A DNA stretch of 34,627 nt, taken from NCBI GenBank assembly GCA_003220265.1, contig QHRW01000026.1:1-34627 (forward strand), in the 5' to 3' direction. A program made the translations under genes and the position numbers. Below are positions 32,607 to 34,627 of this stretch, piece by piece (positions within the stretch are counted from its first letter, which is position 1; the number at the start of each line of letters is the position of its first letter). The notes under the pieces were generated by a model, which worked only from the letters and a program-made list of their open reading frames with translations, had not been told where the DNA came from and made no database searches. The DNA is from Candidatus Rokuibacteriota bacterium. Its GTDB lineage: Bacteria; Methylomirabilota; Methylomirabilia; Rokubacteriales; CSP1-6.

Positions 32607-32647
32607 CGGATGGACTATCGCACACGGCCGCGCGGACGCTCGGCGGT

Positions 32648-32668
32648 CCACGTTTCCGCGGAAACGTC
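32648..32668. repeat. Intergenic copy of palindrome ACGTTTCCGCGGAAACGT
   Basis: A perfect 18-bp palindrome (32650-32667). With flanking bases, 21 bp are identical to 33705-33725 inside the HNH gene. It lies between the acetyltransferase and HNH genes. Confidence 0.85.
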
Positions 32669-32669
32669 T

Positions 32670-32681
32670 GGGGTGCACCCC
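32670..32681. repeat. Palindrome GGGGTGCACCCC
   Basis: A perfect 12-bp palindrome that begins three bases after the 18-bp palindrome (32650-32667). Together they could fold as a double hairpin like a REP-type unit, or serve as protein sites. Confidence 0.6.
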
Positions 32682-32922
32682 TAACGCCCCGTCTGCCGGT
32701 GGCTCGCGTGTATCCAAATTTACGCTCTTGACAGCGTTCCCCGACGGAGCGGCGGCGCATCGAGCGCGTGCCCCACAACGCCGCTCGACGCGCCAGCGCA
32801 AGCCGCTGACGTGCCTTCGCCCGCGTTTCTCGCCGAGCTCGGACATCGCGCGCGATCGTCGCTCCACGCGGCTGCCAGGGCCCGGCGAAATCGGGGCGTA
32901 GAGTTTCCGCAAGGAGACTCGC

Positions 32923-34242
32923 ATGGAGATCCGCGCACCGCAGAATCCCGAGATCGAGGAACTGGAACGTCTGGGCGACGAGATTGCCCTGCTGTCCGCG
33001 CACATTGAAGTGGCCACGGCCCGCGTGCTCGACCTCATTCGTGACTTCGACGTTCGCGGAGGCTGGGCCAATGGCTTCAAATCGTGTGCCGAGTGGCTGG
33101 CGTGGCGCGTCGGCATGGACCTGGGCGCCGCGCGACAGCGTGTCCGCGTGGCGCGCGCCCTGCCGAATCTGCCCCGCCTGGCTGCGGCGCTGGCGCGCGG
33201 CGAGCTCTCCTACGCGAAGGTCCGAGCCCTGACGCGCGTGGCCACGCCGGAGACGGAAGAGCGTCTGCTCGCATTCGCCAAAGCCGGCACAGCGGCCCAC
33301 GTCGAGCGGCTCGTGCGCGGCTGGCGGCGAGTCGATCGCAATGCAGAGAATCAGGAGACGGCGCTGCGACACCGCAACCGCTCCTTGCACGTGTATCAAG
33401 ATGAAGACGGCACGCTGGTCATCCGCGGCCGGCTCACGCCGGAGGTCGGCGCGGTACTCCGCCAGGCGCTCGCCGCCGCCTGCGATCGGATGTATGCGAA
33501 TGCTCGTGTGAACGATCCTGATGGCGATCCGCCCAGCCTCGGCCAGCAGCAGGCCGACGCGCTCGGCATGATTGCCGAGGCGGCCCTTCACCACGACCTC
33601 GATCCCGGGGCCCCGGGCGAGCGGTATCAGGTGGTCGTCCACGTCGATGCCCCCGCCCTCGCGGACCCAGATCAGCCCGGACAATCGGTGCTGGAGGACG
33701 GCGACCACGTTTCCGCGGAAACGTCCCGCCGGCTGGCGTGCGACGCGCGTCGCGTGCTGATGCGGCATGACCCGGACGGTCGCGTCGCGGAGATCGGCGC
33801 ACGAACTCGCACGATCCCGCCCGCGCTACGCCGAGCACTGGAGCATCGAGACCGTGGCTGTCGCTTCCCGGGGTGTGGATCGCGGTTCACGCAGGGCCAT
33901 CACATCCGCCACTGGGCTCAGGGCGGGCCGACGACGCTCTCGAACCTCGCCCTGCTGTGCCGGCGGCACCATCGCTCGGTTCACGAGGAGGGCTTCCAGG
34001 TTGAGCGCCTGCCGGACGGTGAGCTGCAGTTCCGGCGGCCAAATGGCTGGCTCATACCAGACGTCCCACCCACGCCCAACGCGCCCGCGCACGCCGAGGA
34101 TATTCTCCGCGCCCAGAACGCTGGCGCTCAACTCGATGCCGACACACTCCGGTCATCTTGGTCCGGAGAGCGCTTCAGCGTGGATTACGCGATTTCGGTC
34201 ATGCACCCGCGCGCGATCGTTCCGTCGCGACCGGCGGTGTAG
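32923..34242 (+). CDS. DUF222/HNH endonuclease-domain protein
   Basis: The gene encodes 439 aa. ATG 32923 has AAGGAGA 5 nt upstream. Residues about 10-290 form the helical DUF222 region (WANGFKSCAEWLAWRVGMDL, RVRVARALPNLPRLAAALAR, GELSYAKVRALTRVATPETE). The HNH/zinc finger is at about 310-350: CRFPGCGSRFTQGHHIRHWA, QGGPTTLSNLALLCRRHHRS, with Cys pairs and His-Asn-His. Such genes are often multicopy and thought to be mobile or homing-like, but their biology is poorly known. Codons for residues 262-268 (HVSAETS) are an 18-bp DNA palindrome that also occurs upstream. A receiver of foreign origin is possible, though GC is like its neighbours. Confidence 0.88.
   Translation: MEIRAPQNPEIEELERLGDEIALLSAHIEVATARVLDLIRDFDVRGGWANGFKSCAEWLAWRVGMDLGAARQRVRVARALPNLPRLAAALARGELSYAKVRALTRVATPETEERLLAFAKAGTAAHVERLVRGWRRVDRNAENQETALRHRNRSLHVYQDEDGTLVIRGRLTPEVGAVLRQALAAACDRMYANARVNDPDGDPPSLGQQQADALGMIAEAALHHDLDPGAPGERYQVVVHVDAPALADPDQPGQSVLEDGDHVSAETSRRLACDARRVLMRHDPDGRVAEIGARTRTIPPALRRALEHRDRGCRFPGCGSRFTQGHHIRHWAQGGPTTLSNLALLCRRHHRSVHEEGFQVERLPDGELQFRRPNGWLIPDVPPTPNAPAHAEDILRAQNAGAQLDADTLRSSWSGERFSVDYAISVMHPRAIVPSRPAV
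33705..33725 (+). repeat. Coding copy of palindrome ACGTTTCCGCGGAAACGT
   Basis: The palindrome at 33707-33724 encodes the core of His-Val-Ser-Ala-Glu-Thr-Ser in the HNH protein. It is identical to the intergenic copy 1,057 bp upstream. I recall HVSAETS as a recurrent peptide in DUF222-HNH proteins, which suggests selection on the DNA, on the peptide, or both. Confidence 0.85.
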
Positions 34243-34278
34243 GATAGCCGCACACCGCACGCGTGGAGGGCTCCGACG

Positions 34279-34627
34279 ATGGCGTACGACCTCGTGATCA
34301 AGAACGGCGTGGTCATCGACGGCTCCGGCCTCCCCCGCTATCGCGCCGACGTCGGCGTGCGCGGCGGGCGCATCGTCTCTATCGGCCGCATCCGGTCGGG
34401 CACGCGCGAGGTCATCGACGCCGACGGCATGGTGGTCGCGCCCGGCTTCATCGACGGTCACACGCACATGGACGCGCAGGTGTTCTGGGAGCCGCTCGGG
34501 ACCTGCTCGTGCTGGCACGGCGTCACCACGGTGGTCATGGGCAACTGCGGCTTCACGCTGGCGCCGTGCAGCGAGAAGGACAAGGCTTTGGTCGTCCGCA
34601 ACCTCGAGCGGGCCGAGGACATCTCGG
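34279..34627 (+). CDS. Amidohydrolase (N-acyl-D-amino-acid deacylase-like), start only
   Basis: ATG 34279 follows GGAGGG at 8 nt; the gene runs off the right edge after 116 codons. It opens MAYDLVIKNGVVIDGSGLPR, has VVAPGFIDGHTHMDAQVFWE with the HxH metal motif, and HGVTTVVMGNCGFTLAPCSE. The last block is typical of D-aminoacylase-like amidohydrolases. It would hydrolyse an N-acyl or cyclic amide bond; substrate unknown. TAGGAT (34240-34245), overlapping the HNH stop codon, could be its -10. Confidence 0.88.
   Translation, partial: MAYDLVIKNGVVIDGSGLPRYRADVGVRGGRIVSIGRIRSGTREVIDADGMVVAPGFIDGHTHMDAQVFWEPLGTCSCWHGVTTVVMGNCGFTLAPCSEKDKALVVRNLERAEDIS

Larger units (their letters stand above)
32607..32922. 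other. 316-bp spacer with palindromes, no gene seen
   Basis: It holds the promoter side of the acetyltransferase gene, an 18-bp palindrome (32650-32667), a second 12-bp palindrome (32670-32681), an AT-rich patch with TTGACA (32728-32733) but no matching -10, and the ribosome site of the HNH gene (AAGGAGA, 32911-32917). I see no coding sequence or tRNA in it. Confidence 0.6.

Noticed and set aside
32728..32733. TTGACA in the 316-bp spacer as promoter of the HNH gene
   Set aside because: No -10-like hexamer lies 16-18 nt downstream; the bases there are GC only.
1..34627. tRNA, rRNA or CRISPR array
   Set aside because: No TTCGA-arm cloverleaf context outside coding sequence, no rRNA-like stretch and no regularly spaced repeat array was seen.

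Overview
This is a GC-rich, gene-dense bacterial chromosome segment with almost no intergenic space, many GTG starts and many 4-base stop/start overlaps. Gene content (single-gene form II CoxL-like protein, dipeptide-type ABC permeases, DUF222-HNH endonuclease, thermonuclease-like protein, abundant amidase/amidohydrolase genes) is of the kind I associate with Candidatus Rokubacteria / Methylomirabilota. That assignment is an inference from gene style, not from a marker gene.

Layout. (1) 1-3018, minus strand: a TonB-like protein (cut by the window edge) lies behind a DAHP synthase. The DAHP synthase is preceded by a sigma70-like promoter, a 23-residue leader peptide with the run FFYFYFF, and a multi-segment attenuator ending in an intrinsic terminator. 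Upstream are a TVP38/DedA-like membrane protein and an amidase. (2) 4.4-9.3 kb: an unrecognised 407-aa protein reads toward a three-gene minus operon made of a small Os1348/LigA-like protein, a cyclic-nucleotide-binding protein, and an M50-like membrane protein with a PqqD-like N-terminal region whose HExxH motif reads HQIVH. Next come two convergent paralogous secreted or lipoproteins and a thermonuclease-like protein with altered catalytic residues. (3) 9.3-20.0 kb: a potassium island. It holds a KimA-type K+ importer, the operon orf30-kdpF-kdpA-kdpB-kdpC, and the divergent operon small membrane protein-kdpD-kdpE. Two paralogous small membrane proteins sit beside the two K+ transport loci, and the same TTGA-N7-TTGA direct-repeat box lies in both control regions. 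(4) 20-25 kb: a small conserved protein, a quinone oxidoreductase, a CoxL-like molybdopterin subunit without partners, a RutE-like nitroreductase and a lone receiver protein. (5) 25.1-30.4 kb, minus strand: an ABC operon (binding protein, two permeases, no ATPases) continuing into a VOC/extradiol-type protein and an intradiol-dioxygenase-like protein, with a cupin gene upstream. (6) 30.5-34.6 kb: an IS1202/ISNCY-type insertion sequence with a 16-bp target duplication, inserted at the last codon of a HAD-phosphatase remnant. It is followed by a GNAT acetyltransferase, a 316-bp spacer with palindromes, a DUF222-HNH gene that carries the same 18-bp palindrome inside its coding sequence, and the start of an amidohydrolase.

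How parts work together. The K+ region looks like one physiological unit: KdpD/KdpE sense and respond, KdpFABC and KimA import K+, and the shared box plus the paralogous small proteins suggest co-regulation of both importers. The aroF leader suggests that Phe/Tyr supply controls entry into aromatic biosynthesis through ribosome-mediated attenuation. Several start codons lie 6-9 nt after a -10-like hexamer, so leaderless mRNAs appear common here.
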